A DNA stretch of 37,269 nucleotides, from assembly GCA_029884165.1 (NCBI GenBank), contig JAOUIH010000029.1, positions 1 through 37,269 on the forward strand. The letters are read 5' to 3'. The notes under the pieces were generated by a model. That model ran no database searches. It had not been told where the DNA came from and saw only the letters and a program-made list of their open reading frames with translations. Below are positions 15,192-24,102 of this stretch, piece by piece; the first letter of the stretch is position 1; each line of letters starts with the position of its first letter. Origin of the DNA: Gammaproteobacteria bacterium. Lineage in GTDB: Bacteria; Pseudomonadota; Gammaproteobacteria; Steroidobacterales; Woeseiaceae. Position numbers and translations under genes: made by a program.

Positions 15192-15852
15192 GCTTTACAC
15201 GGCGGCAACGCCCAATGGCTACAAGATATCGGTCACGCTCGAGGAGATGGGTCTCGAGTACCGCATGCATCACATCCGTCTCGACAAGGGTGAGCAGAAG
15301 ACCGAGGACTACCTGGCGATCAATCCGAACGGCCGCATCCCGACGATCGTCGACCGGGCCAACGGCGATTTCGCAGTCTTCGAGTCCGGCGCGATCATGA
15401 TTTACCTGGCCGAGAAGACCGGGCTGCTGATGCCGTCGGGCGACAAGGGGCGTTCGCTCGTCATCCAGTGGCTGATGTTCCAGATGGCCGGCATCGGGCC
15501 GATGATGGGCCAGGCCAACGTCTTTTACCGTTATGCGCCCGAGAAGATTCCTTACGCGATCGAACGCTACCAGCGCGAGGTGCTCCGGCTGTTCGGCGTG
15601 CTGGACAAGCGGCTGGGCGACAACGAGTACCTCGCCGGCGACTATTCGATTGCCGATATCGCAAGCTGGTGCTGGGTCCGCGGCTACGGGTGGTCGGGGG
15701 TCACGCTGGACGGGCTTCACAACCTGCAGCGCTGGCTGGACCTCGTCGGCGAGCGCCCCGCGGTGCAGCGCGGGATGCAGGTCCCGCCCCGCATCGACGT
15801 AGAGAATCGCGCGCAGGAGACGATAGAAGCAGCCCGCAAGTTCCTGGTCTGA
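15184..15852 (+). CDS. Nu-class glutathione S-transferase (probable glutathione lyase)
   Basis: This 222-residue GST has the Nu-class (YfcG/YghU-like) N-terminus [29 protein letters not shown] and the glutathione-binding [12 protein letters not shown] segment. The C-domain carries the family pattern [27 protein letters not shown]. Nu-class enzymes bind two glutathiones, and a Novosphingobium member removes glutathione from the thioether made by beta-etherases, yielding the free phenylpropanone and GSSG. Coupling to the LigD-like SDR (ATGATTGA overlap) and closeness to two LigF-like GSTs make that role likely here. A general disulphide reductase is the alternative. Confidence 0.87.
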   Translation: MIELYTAATPNGYKISVTLEEMGLEYRMHHIRLDKGEQKTEDYLAINPNGRIPTIVDRANGDFAVFESGAIMIYLAEKTGLLMPSGDKGRSLVIQWLMFQMAGIGPMMGQANVFYRYAPEKIPYAIERYQREVLRLFGVLDKRLGDNEYLAGDYSIADIASWCWVRGYGWSGVTLDGLHNLQRWLDLVGERPAVQRGMQVPPRIDVENRAQETIEAARKFLV

Positions 15853-16069
15853 CCGTTCCCGGCCGTGCAGGACGTCGCGTACGAAATTTTGCATATCGAT
15901 CTGCGCAACACGGGTGTCCATTTTTGTGGCGTTGCCGCCACCCGCCGCGCAGGCGACAAGCCCCGGAGCGGCGCCGTACGCGCTAGACTGGCCCGAGCGC
16001 AAGAACGCGGCGCCGGCCGTGCTGGCCGCGCACGCAGTGTCCCGAATGCTGAAACAAGGTGAATGAAAA

Positions 16070-18166
16070 ATGAGTGAGGTGGTAAGACTGGAGCGCTCAG
16101 GCCGGATCGGCCTGGTCATCATCGACAATCCCCCTGTCAACGCGATATCCCGGCCGGTACGGCAGGGACTGCTCGAATGCTTCCGAAAGGCGGCCGCAGA
16201 CCGCTCGATCGAAGCGGTCGTGCTGCTTTGCGATGGGCGCACGTTCATAGCCGGCGCGGACATCGCAGAGTTCGACGCGCCCATGGCCCAGCCGACCTGC
16301 CATCCCCTGTTCGCGGAGATGGAGGCTCTCGACAAGCCGACGGTTGCCGCGTTGCACGGCACGGCGCTCGGCGGCGGTTTCGAGACCGCACTCGCCTGCC
16401 ATTACCGCGTGGCGAATCCGGGCGCTCGAGTCGGCTTTCCCGAGATCAATCTCGGTATCGTGCCGGGCGCCGGGGGCACCCAGCGCCTGCCGAGGGTTGC
16501 CGGCGTCCAGAACGCGCTGCAGATGTTCCTGTCCGGCCGCCCGGTCGATGCGGAACAGGCCCTCGCAATGGGGCTGATCGACGCCATCGCCGACGGCGAC
16601 CTGCGGGCGTTTGCCGTCGCCTACGCCAACAGGCTCGTGGACGAGGGCCGCGGCCCGCGCCGCGCCTGCGACGTGGCGATCGAGCGCACGCCGGAAATCG
16701 ACGCGTTCCTGCAGGAGCAACGCAGGCGCGCGTCCCGGATGCGCGGCCGCGTCGTGCCCGGCATGGACATCGACGCGGTCGAAGCGGCAATCGACCTGCC
16801 ATTCGGAAAAGGCATCGAGCGCGAACAGGAGATCAGCGACGCCTCGCTCGAGACGACCGAATCCCGGGCGATGCGGCGTCTGTTCTTCGCCGAAAAGGCG
16901 ACCGGCAGGATCCCGGGTGTCGATCCTGCGAGTGCGCGCCCGCTGGCGTCCGGCGGCATCATCGGCGGCGGAACGATGGGGCGCGGCATCGCGATGTCGT
17001 TCGCGAATGCCGGCATTCCCGTAACGCTCCTCGACGTCGACAGGGCGGCGGTCGGCAAGTCCATCGACGCGATTCGCGGCGAATACCAGCGGAGCGTCAA
17101 GAAAGGTCGCATCACCGAGGACGGGCTCGAGGCCTGCATGCGCTTGATCAAGGGCTCGGACGATTACGCCGACCTGGCCGAAGCCGACGTCGTTATCGAA
17201 GCTGTGTTCGAGAACATGGCGTTGAAGAAGAAGATATTTGCGAAGCTGGACAAGACCTGCAAACCGGGGGCGATCCTCGCCTCGAATACGTCGACACTGG
17301 ACGTGGCAGAGATCGCGTCCGCGACGAAGCGACCGGCCGACGTCGTGGGCCTGCATTTCTTCAGCCCCGCGCACATCATGCGACTGTTGGAAATCGTGCG
17401 GACGGACGCCACCGCCGGCGACGTCCTGGCGGCCTCGATGCAGCTTGCGAAGACCCTGCGTAAAGTCGGCGTGCTGTCCGGCAATGCCTACGGATTCATC
17501 GGCAATCGCATGATGGACCCGTACGGCCGCGAGGCCGAGAGAATGCTGCTCGAGGGTGCGACCCCGCGGCAGGTCGACGACGCGCTGGAAAGTTTCGGCA
17601 TGGCCATGGGCATACTCGCGGTCTACGACATGGCCGGCGTCGACGTCGGCTACAAGGTGCGGGAGGAGCGCAAGGACCTGTTGCCGGACGACCCGAGTTT
17701 CTACCGGTCGTCGTCCATGCTGGTCGAGCGCGGCTGGCTCGGCCAGAAAACAGGCGTCGGCTTCTATCGTTACGAAGCCGGCTCGCGCGAACGACATGAC
17801 AACCCCGAGGCACTGGAGATGTTCGCCGCAGAGGCAAAGCGCCTCGGTATCAAACGGCGCGACCTGACGCAGGACGAGATCGAGCAGCGATGCCTGTGCG
17901 CACTGATAAACGAAGGAGCGAAGGTCCTGGAGGAGGGAGTTGCGCTCCGGGCCTCGGACGTCGATGTCGTCTACACCTCCGGCTACGGATTCCCCCGCCA
18001 CCGTGGCGGACCGATGTTCTACGCGGATACGGTTGGCCTGAAGGAAATCTGCGCACGCATCGACGGGTTTGCGAAGACGCTGGACCCGCAGTACTGGCAG
18101 GTGTCGGCACTGCTGCGGGAGCTGGCGGCGAGCGGGAAGCCGCTGGCTGATTGCGCAAACGAATAG
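16070..18166 (+). CDS. Bifunctional enoyl-CoA hydratase/3-hydroxyacyl-CoA dehydrogenase
   Basis: This 698-residue fusion has an enoyl-CoA hydratase/isomerase domain (about 5-190) with the oxyanion and catalytic regions AGADIAEFD and GFPEINLGIVPGAGGTQRLPR. An NAD-binding 3-hydroxyacyl-CoA dehydrogenase domain follows (GGGTMG at 299-304, HFFSPAHIM, GNAYGFIGNRMM), then the C-terminal dehydrogenase repeats to the end. The layout matches peroxisomal-type/FadJ-like multifunctional enzymes. It would hydrate and oxidise an enoyl-CoA to a 3-ketoacyl-CoA. With two CoA ligases in the window, side-chain shortening of phenylpropanoid acids is plausible; ordinary fatty-acid oxidation is the alternative. 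AAGGTGA precedes the ATG. It heads an operon with the ThDP enzyme and amidohydrolase. Confidence 0.92.
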   Translation: MSEVVRLERSGRIGLVIIDNPPVNAISRPVRQGLLECFRKAAADRSIEAVVLLCDGRTFIAGADIAEFDAPMAQPTCHPLFAEMEALDKPTVAALHGTALGGGFETALACHYRVANPGARVGFPEINLGIVPGAGGTQRLPRVAGVQNALQMFLSGRPVDAEQALAMGLIDAIADGDLRAFAVAYANRLVDEGRGPRRACDVAIERTPEIDAFLQEQRRRASRMRGRVVPGMDIDAVEAAIDLPFGKGIEREQEISDASLETTESRAMRRLFFAEKATGRIPGVDPASARPLASGGIIGGGTMGRGIAMSFANAGIPVTLLDVDRAAVGKSIDAIRGEYQRSVKKGRITEDGLEACMRLIKGSDDYADLAEADVVIEAVFENMALKKKIFAKLDKTCKPGAILASNTSTLDVAEIASATKRPADVVGLHFFSPAHIMRLLEIVRTDATAGDVLAASMQLAKTLRKVGVLSGNAYGFIGNRMMDPYGREAERMLLEGATPRQVDDALESFGMAMGILAVYDMAGVDVGYKVREERKDLLPDDPSFYRSSSMLVERGWLGQKTGVGFYRYEAGSRERHDNPEALEMFAAEAKRLGIKRRDLTQDEIEQRCLCALINEGAKVLEEGVALRASDVDVVYTSGYGFPRHRGGPMFYADTVGLKEICARIDGFAKTLDPQYWQVSALLRELAASGKPLADCANE

Positions 18167-18185
18167 TGGTAACGGGACGGAAACG

Positions 18186-19880
18186 ATGACATCGAGGACC
18201 TACGCGTACAGTTTTGTCCAGGCGCTGAAGCGTCGCGGGGTCGAGCATGTCTTTGCGAACTCCGGCACCGACCACGCGCCGATCGTCGAGGCACTGACGG
18301 AAATGCGCAACACCGGCGAGGCGGCGCCTGCATTTCACGTCGTGCCGCACGAGAACCTGGCGATGGCAATGGCGCAGGGCTATTACCGCGCAAGCGGCAA
18401 GCCCGCCGTCGTGCTCGTGCACGTGACCGTCGGCACGGCGAACACGATCTGCAGCCTGATGAACGCCCGGCGCGCCAACGTGCCGGTGCTGCTGATTGCC
18501 GGCCGGAATCCCCTCTCCCAGGACGGCCACGTCGGATCGCGGTCCGTACCGATACACTGGGGACAGGATGCGTTCGACCAGGGCTCGCTCGTTCGCGAAT
18601 ATACGAAATGGGAACACGAATTCAGGGCCTACCAGGACGTCGATGCGCTGATCGATCGCGCCCTGGTAATCGCAATGAGCGAGCCGCGGGGGCCGGTGTA
18701 CCTGTCGCTGCCCCGCGAGTTGCTCGCCGACACGGACAAGACGACGCATACGCCGCCGACAGCCGCGATAGCGAGCGCGCAGCCCGGTGCCGCCGCAATC
18801 GACGAACTCGCGGGCCTGCTGGCCGCGGCCGAGAGGCCGGCAATCGTCACGTCGACGACCGGCGTGGACCGGGAGGCCCGCCGCCGGCTCGAGGACCTGT
18901 CCCGGGCATTTGCCATTCCTGTCCTGCAGTCGTGGCCATACGCGATCAACCTGCGGTCGGATCACCCGATGAACCTCCGCATGCACGGGCTCGACTGGCT
19001 CGCCCGTGCCGACGTGATCCTGACGATCGACGCCGCCGTTCCCTGGGTGCCGCGACGCTTCAAACCACGGCACGACGCGAAGGTACTGCATCTCGCAGCC
19101 GACCCGACCTACTCGATGTATCCGTACCGCGACTTCCCGGCCTCACGCCTGATCGCCGGTTCGTCCCGCGACGGGCTCTCGATGCTCCACGACGCATTGA
19201 GAGGTCACGGGATCGACGAGGCCCGACTCGCCGGGCGCCGAACCGAAATCGCGCGACTCGTCGAGGCAGCGGCGGAGCGCCGCAGGTCTCGCATCGAAGA
19301 TGCCAGGACCCGGTCGCCGATCCACGCATCCTGGACGGCGCGCTGCGTCAACGAGGTAAAGGGCGAAAACGCCTGCATCGTCAACGAACTCGGCGTTCCG
19401 TTCGATTGCCTCGAGTTCGGCGACAACGACCTGTATGTAGGCGAAACGACGGCCGGCGGTCTCGGCAGCGGCGTCGGATTCGGCCTTGGCGCCAAGCTCG
19501 CGGATCCGTCGCGGAACGTGATCTGCTGCGTCGGCGACGGCAGTTTCATGTTCGGGAACCCCACGCCGGCCTTCGTGGTCGCCGACGCCCTGCGACTGCC
19601 GATCCTGATCGTCGTTGCCAGCAATGGCATGTGGTACGCCGTCGAACAATCGACAGTGGACATCTATCCAGAGGGCGCGGCCGCGGCAGGCGAGAACCTG
19701 CCGCTGACGCAGTTCGGCTCGACGCCGGACTACGCGGGTATCGCGACAGCCTGCGGCGCCTGGGGAGAGACCGTCAGCGATCCGAACCAGCTGGAGGCCG
19801 CGATGCGCCGCGGCCTCGCGCGCAATGCCGAAGGCCAGGCAGCGCTCATCAATGTCATAACCGCTCCCGGCACGCGCTGA
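18186..19880 (+). CDS. ThDP-dependent enzyme of the acetolactate synthase/benzoylformate decarboxylase superfamily
   Basis: This 564-residue protein has the three-domain layout of ThDP enzymes. The N-terminal PYR domain carries the cofactor-activating Glu56 in VPHENLAMA, a middle domain lies around 190-320, and the PP domain has GDGS (450-453) starting the Mg/diphosphate motif. The rest of that motif is ASNGMW rather than the usual NN pair, so the metal site may differ slightly. The substrate cannot be assigned; decarboxylation or carboligation of a 2-oxo acid, including an aryl 2-oxo acid, is the general chemistry. The ATG at 18186 lies 19 bases after the hydratase/dehydrogenase; the frame is open upstream but overlaps that gene. 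Confidence 0.87.
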   Translation: MTSRTYAYSFVQALKRRGVEHVFANSGTDHAPIVEALTEMRNTGEAAPAFHVVPHENLAMAMAQGYYRASGKPAVVLVHVTVGTANTICSLMNARRANVPVLLIAGRNPLSQDGHVGSRSVPIHWGQDAFDQGSLVREYTKWEHEFRAYQDVDALIDRALVIAMSEPRGPVYLSLPRELLADTDKTTHTPPTAAIASAQPGAAAIDELAGLLAAAERPAIVTSTTGVDREARRRLEDLSRAFAIPVLQSWPYAINLRSDHPMNLRMHGLDWLARADVILTIDAAVPWVPRRFKPRHDAKVLHLAADPTYSMYPYRDFPASRLIAGSSRDGLSMLHDALRGHGIDEARLAGRRTEIARLVEAAAERRRSRIEDARTRSPIHASWTARCVNEVKGENACIVNELGVPFDCLEFGDNDLYVGETTAGGLGSGVGFGLGAKLADPSRNVICCVGDGSFMFGNPTPAFVVADALRLPILIVVASNGMWYAVEQSTVDIYPEGAAAAGENLPLTQFGSTPDYAGIATACGAWGETVSDPNQLEAAMRRGLARNAEGQAALINVITAPGTR

Positions 19881-19913
19881 GCCAATAACGAGCAAGTAAC
19901 ACGGAGACCACCG

Positions 19914-20792
19914 ATGACGATGAATGTAGAGGAACTGGTAGCCATCGACGTACACGTACACGCGGAGGTCTCGACCCGCGATCCGGTGGACGAGGAAAAG
20001 AAGGCGTTCGAGGACGCGGCGAAGAAGTACTTCAAGGAAGAGGCCGACAAGAAGCCGACCATCCAGGAAACCGCCGACTACTACCGCAAGCGCAAGATGG
20101 CCTGCGTCATATTCACGGTCGACGGCGAACGGGCCCGCGGCCAGAAACGAATATCGAACGAAGAAGTCGCCGAGATGGCCAACGCGAACAGCGACGTGAT
20201 GATCCCGTTCGCGAGTATCGACCCGGCCAAGGGCCGGCTGGGCGCGCGCGAAGCGCGGCGACTGATCCGCGACTACAACGTCAAGGGCTTCAAGTTTCAC
20301 CCCCAGTTCCAGGAATTCTTCCCGAACGACCGCTCGGCCTACCCGCTGTACGAGGTGATTGCCGAGGCGAAGCTGCCGGCGCTGTTCCACACCGGGCACT
20401 CCGGCATGGGAACCGGCATGCCCGGCGGCGGCGGTATCCGCCTGAAGTACGGCAACCCGATGTATGTCGACGACGTCGCGGTCGACTTTCCGGACATGCC
20501 GATCATACTCGCGCACCCGTCCTGGCCCTGGCAGGACGAGGCCCTGTCGATCTGCCTGCACAAGCCACAGGTCTACATCGACCTCTCCGGCTGGTCACCG
20601 AAATATTTCCCGCCGCAGCTCGTGCATTACGCGAACACGCAGCTGAAACGCAAGATGCTCTTCGGATCGGATTTTCCGCTGATCACGCCGGACCGCTGGC
20701 TCGCCGACTTCGAGAAAGCCGGCTTTCGTGACGAAGTCAAGCCGCTGATCATGAAAGAGAACGCGGTCCGACTGCTCGGTCTTGGCAAGTAG
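19914..20792 (+). CDS. ACMSD-type amidohydrolase
   Basis: This 292-residue amidohydrolase-2 family protein keeps the N-terminal metal motif as His14-x-His16 (IDVHVHAE), a FKFHPQFQ strand, LFHTGHSG, ILAHPSWPW and the late Asp in FGSDFPL. Such enzymes are metal-dependent decarboxylases or hydrolases/hydratases acting on carboxylated or ring-opened compounds. Unlike the LigW-like protein it has the standard HxH. An acidic/lysine-rich insertion (about 20-65) follows the first strand. It ends the operon with the hydratase/dehydrogenase and ThDP enzyme, 33 bases after the latter. The reaction is unknown; decarboxylation or hydrolysis of an aromatic intermediate is inferred. Confidence 0.87.
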   Translation: MTMNVEELVAIDVHVHAEVSTRDPVDEEKKAFEDAAKKYFKEEADKKPTIQETADYYRKRKMACVIFTVDGERARGQKRISNEEVAEMANANSDVMIPFASIDPAKGRLGAREARRLIRDYNVKGFKFHPQFQEFFPNDRSAYPLYEVIAEAKLPALFHTGHSGMGTGMPGGGGIRLKYGNPMYVDDVAVDFPDMPIILAHPSWPWQDEALSICLHKPQVYIDLSGWSPKYFPPQLVHYANTQLKRKMLFGSDFPLITPDRWLADFEKAGFRDEVKPLIMKENAVRLLGLGK

Positions 20793-20824
20793 CCGGCGGG
20801 GCAGTCGGGGCCGCTGAATCGAAT

Positions 20825-20852
20825 GCCGGGCCGCCTGGTCCGGCGGCCCGGC
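20825..20852. terminator. Strong hairpin between convergent genes
   Basis: GCCGGGCCGCC (20825-20835) pairs perfectly over 11 bases with 20842-20852 around a TGGTCC loop. It lies between the amidohydrolase gene on the plus strand and the minus-strand gene ending at 20863. No T-run adjoins it, so it may be a shared transcription end that does not depend on a U-tract. Confidence 0.65.
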
Positions 20853-20862
20853 GCCCCCCGGA

Positions 20863-22353
20863 TCAAGCCGTGTGCACGTAACCGTAGCGCAGGTTGCTGC
20901 GGCCCTCGTTCAAAGCCACGTACCGGGCCTTCACCGCCGATATCTGGTCGATCGACAGCTGCCCGACCGCGGCCGTCAGGTCGATGCCATAGAGCCGCGC
21001 CGCGTTCCCGGAGAAGATCGCGTTCTTGACCGGGCCGTCGGCGGCGCCCAGCGGCGCGAAGCCGTGCTTGCTCTGCATGTCGTCCGGGATCTCGAGCCGG
21101 CGTAGCGCTTCGATCTGCCACTGGGGCGAGCCGTACCAGACCGAATCCGTGCCCCACAACACGCGGTCGCTGCCCAGCCCCTTGATCAACTGTCCCAGCA
21201 TGGCCGCGGCGAGTCGCGGATGCGTGACCGACGTGTTCGCGAAGCAGGTGCCGAGCTCCGCATAGACGTTCGTCACACCGAATTTCCCGGCAATTTCCGC
21301 GAGGTCGGTAACCCAGTCGATCCTGCCCCTGTCTTCGAACTGCTGCAGCGTCGAATCCGGCAGCTCGATGAACGGGCGCAGCGCCGAGTGATAGATGACG
21401 AAATTGATCTCCGGCCAGTCCTTCGCGGCCTTGCCGAGGTCAGACACCGTCGCGTGCTCCCACAGGCCTTCCCAGGACGTCTCGTAGTCGGGCGGCATCA
21501 GGCCCTTGTGTATGCAAACGGTATTGATGCCTGCCTTGATGATCTTCTCGTAGAACGGATAGACGAGCTTCTCGTCGTCCAGGCGCCACTGCGACTGGCG
21601 CATGGTCTGGAACAGCGGGTCGCCGATCGTATAGCCCTTCCAGCTGTCAACCTTCAGTTCGTCGATTGCGTAGTCGACGTCGTCGAGCCAGCCCTCTGAC
21701 TTCGGCTGTATTATGCCGTGGGCAAGCATCCGCCGTGACCCGGCGATCGTGTTGACCGACGCGCGCGCCGCCGCGATCTGGTCGTTCGTGAGAAACAGGT
21801 TGACCTCGTCGTCGACCGGCGAACCGGAAAGGATCGCAACGTCCGTATCGCTGTCGACGAACATTTCCTTCACATAGTTCGCAAACTTGAACCGGTCGAT
21901 CGAGGTTTCCCCCTGCAGGTCCGGGTTCCAGTGCGCCTTTGCGAACTGAGCGAGGCCGGTTATGTCGGTCGTATAGTCGTCGCGCACGAAGTGCGTCTGG
22001 CAATCGATGATGAACTGGCTGGCCAGGCTGCGCGCCCGTTCGTCCGCGATTCCCGGGCTGGCCGCCTCGGCCCTTGCGACGTTGTACAGCGGGCCGAAAA
22101 CATCGTTCATCGCCACGAATGCCGCCGCCATGCCCGCCGCCGAACTCAGGAACTGGCGGCGGTTCATGCCGTGCTTCGGCCCGAGGTCGTCGGCCAGCTC
22201 CTTGATTCTCGCCTCTACCCGCTTCTGCTGGTCCGTCTGCGGCAGCGGATGATATTCGCCATTCGACACGACCTGCGTAGGTATGGGCGAGGCAAAGGAA
22301 TGGCTCTCGGCCACCTTGAATCTTTTCAGGTCTTCGTCGGTCAGGTATCGCAT
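20863..22353 (-). CDS. Amidohydrolase-family protein with an internal Tat motif
   Basis: This 496-residue protein has an amidohydrolase-2 C-terminal region: DCQTHFVRDD at the first strand, YHSALRPF in the middle and WGTDSVWYGSP carrying the late Asp. Ahead of it, residues 1-62 form a charged leader (MRYLTDEDLKRFKVAESH...), followed by MNRRQFLSSAAGMAAAFVAM, a clear twin-arginine signal with arginines 65-66. The signal is thus internal. Either the leader is retained in a cytoplasmic form, or translation starts at the ATG at 22167 and the protein is exported. The substrate is unknown. The gene lies downstream of the aldehyde dehydrogenase on the same strand with a 69-base gap and probably forms an operon with it. 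Confidence 0.84.
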   Translation of the reverse strand: MRYLTDEDLKRFKVAESHSFASPIPTQVVSNGEYHPLPQTDQQKRVEARIKELADDLGPKHGMNRRQFLSSAAGMAAAFVAMNDVFGPLYNVARAEAASPGIADERARSLASQFIIDCQTHFVRDDYTTDITGLAQFAKAHWNPDLQGETSIDRFKFANYVKEMFVDSDTDVAILSGSPVDDEVNLFLTNDQIAAARASVNTIAGSRRMLAHGIIQPKSEGWLDDVDYAIDELKVDSWKGYTIGDPLFQTMRQSQWRLDDEKLVYPFYEKIIKAGINTVCIHKGLMPPDYETSWEGLWEHATVSDLGKAAKDWPEINFVIYHSALRPFIELPDSTLQQFEDRGRIDWVTDLAEIAGKFGVTNVYAELGTCFANTSVTHPRLAAAMLGQLIKGLGSDRVLWGTDSVWYGSPQWQIEALRRLEIPDDMQSKHGFAPLGAADGPVKNAIFSGNAARLYGIDLTAAVGQLSIDQISAVKARYVALNEGRSNLRYGYVHTA

Positions 22354-22422
22354 GCTCTTCGCTCCCAGGGAAACACGAGTCCGGCGTCCCGCCTGTCGAA
22401 TGGCGAGGTGCGCCGGGCCCGC

Positions 22423-23898
22423 TCAGCCCATGTTGAATGCCGGTGGGTACAGCCTGTGCCCGCGGTCCAGCGTAATCCAGCGGGTTTCCGAAAACGTGTC
22501 GATGGACCACTTGCCCCCGTGCCTGCCCAGGCCGCTGTATTTCACACCGCCGAAGGGAACGTGCGGCTCGTCGTTCACCGAGCTGTCGTTGATATGGGCC
22601 ATGCCTGTCTGCAGGCGGCGGGCGACAGCGAGCCCGAGTTCCTCGTTTCGCGTAATGATGCCGGCCGACAGCCCGTAGACCGAGTCGTTCGCGATTTCTA
22701 TCGCCTCGTCCACGCTGCCAAACGTCAGGATCGGCGCTACCGGCCCGAAGGTCTCGTCGGTAAATACCTTCATCCTGCGTGTGACGTTGGTCAGTACGGT
22801 CGGCTCGTAGTACAGCCCGTCGTGCTTGCCGCCGGTGAGCAGCCTGGCGCCCAGCTCCACGGCTTCCGTCACGTGCCGGTGGATGTTGTCGAGTTGCTTC
22901 TTGTTGATTATCGGGCCGAGCACATTCGACTTGTCGGCCGGATCGCCCATTTTCAATTTCTTTACGTTCTCGACGTACCTGGCGGTGAACTCGTCGGCGA
23001 TGCTGTCCTGCACCAGGATGCGCTCGACGGCCATGCAGATCTGCCCCTGGTGCATGAACTTGCCGAAGGTCGCCGCATTTACGGCGCGCTCCATGTCGGC
23101 GTCCTCCAGGACGATCAGTGCGTCCTTGCCCCCGGCCTCGATACAGGCGCGCTTGAGCAACGAGCCCGCCTGCGCAGCAATTTGTGCACCGACGGCGCTC
23201 GAACCGGTGAAGCTGATCGCCTTCACATGCGGGTTCGAAACCATTTCGTCGCCGACCTCCCGAACGCTGTCACGCGAACAGGTCACAACGTTGACGACGC
23301 CCTCGGGCAAGCCGGCTTCGGCGAATACCTCGGCCAGCAACAGTCCGCCCGAAACCGGCGTCTCTTCGGAAGGCTTCAGCACGATCGTATTGCCGATCGC
23401 CAGTGCGAAAGCCAGGCCTCGCGACGTCAGCAGCAGCGGGAAGTTCCACGGAGAGACGACCGCCACGACGCCGAGCGGCTGGCGGACGACGAGGCTCAGC
23501 TTGCCGTGTTCGGACGGCAGGACCTGTCCCTCCACCTGGTAGGCGGCAGCGGCGGCAGCCCGGTAGATCCCCTGCGCATAGCTGGTCTCGAACATGCCCT
23601 TGCCGAACCAGGCGCCCCCTTCCCTGGACAGTGCATCGACGAAATCCGCCTGGCGCGATTCCAGCACATCGGCAATTTTCGTCATGATCCTTGCGCGCTG
23701 CGGATGCGACATAGCGGCCCATGCCGGCTGCGCAGAGGCCGCACTATCGATGGCCTTGCGCGCGTCGTCACGATTGGCATCCGCGACCGCCGCATATTCC
23801 TTGCCGGTCGCCGGATTCAGGTCGGAAAAGCGCCGGCCGCCGGATGCCGGCGTCCACGCGTTTCCAATAAACAGGTCGGTCGGAATCGGATTGCTCAT
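22423..23898 (-). CDS. Aryl-aldehyde dehydrogenase (vanillin/salicylaldehyde dehydrogenase type)
   Basis: This 491-residue aldehyde dehydrogenase has Asn152 (SPWNFP), Glu254 (IEAGGKDA) and the nucleophile Cys288 in HQGQICMAVERI. The HQGQICM form and AVERILV are typical of benzaldehyde, vanillin and salicylaldehyde dehydrogenases. Oxidation of vanillin to vanillate, made for example by the carotenoid oxygenase from a stilbene, would fit the window and lead to the LigM-like step. I placed the start at the ATG for MSNPIPTDLFIGN (23898), where family similarity begins; the frame continues to 23976 without support. It is divergent from the LysR gene at 24103. Confidence 0.9.
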   Translation of the reverse strand: MSNPIPTDLFIGNAWTPASGGRRFSDLNPATGKEYAAVADANRDDARKAIDSAASAQPAWAAMSHPQRARIMTKIADVLESRQADFVDALSREGGAWFGKGMFETSYAQGIYRAAAAAAYQVEGQVLPSEHGKLSLVVRQPLGVVAVVSPWNFPLLLTSRGLAFALAIGNTIVLKPSEETPVSGGLLLAEVFAEAGLPEGVVNVVTCSRDSVREVGDEMVSNPHVKAISFTGSSAVGAQIAAQAGSLLKRACIEAGGKDALIVLEDADMERAVNAATFGKFMHQGQICMAVERILVQDSIADEFTARYVENVKKLKMGDPADKSNVLGPIINKKQLDNIHRHVTEAVELGARLLTGGKHDGLYYEPTVLTNVTRRMKVFTDETFGPVAPILTFGSVDEAIEIANDSVYGLSAGIITRNEELGLAVARRLQTGMAHINDSSVNDEPHVPFGGVKYSGLGRHGGKWSIDTFSETRWITLDRGHRLYPPAFNMG

Positions 23899-24090
23899 GC
23901 GCGCCTCTGCTCGGGTCTCGGGGGAGCGGGAGGGCGTCGAGCCGGTAGGGGAACAGACCAGCCTGGCAGCGCGCATCCCGGGTCAGTAGACGAGGATAGC
24001 AACTTCCGGATGGGCCAAGTATCGCCTCCCGTGGCACCGGAAGATTATTGATCGCGAAGCAAAAAAAACTCAGCCCGGATCTTCGGGTGA

Positions 24091-24096
24091 TAGAAT
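24091..24096 (+). promoter_or_regulatory. Possible -10 box next to the LysR start codon
   Basis: TAGAAT lies six bases before the ATG at 24103, so transcription would begin at or next to the start codon. No ribosome site is visible in this space, so a leaderless message is possible. No good -35 box is seen at the right distance, which keeps this weak. The wider divergent region 23899-24102 probably also holds LysR-binding sites, but I cannot place one. Confidence 0.3.
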
Positions 24097-24102
24097 TTCG
24101 CC

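Noticed and set aside
15926-15941. GTGGCG/CGCCAC hairpin with a preceding T-run in the 15853-16069 gap
   Set aside because: The T-run is on the 5' side for the plus strand, so it is not a terminator in either direction. The gap otherwise shows no clear gene or site.
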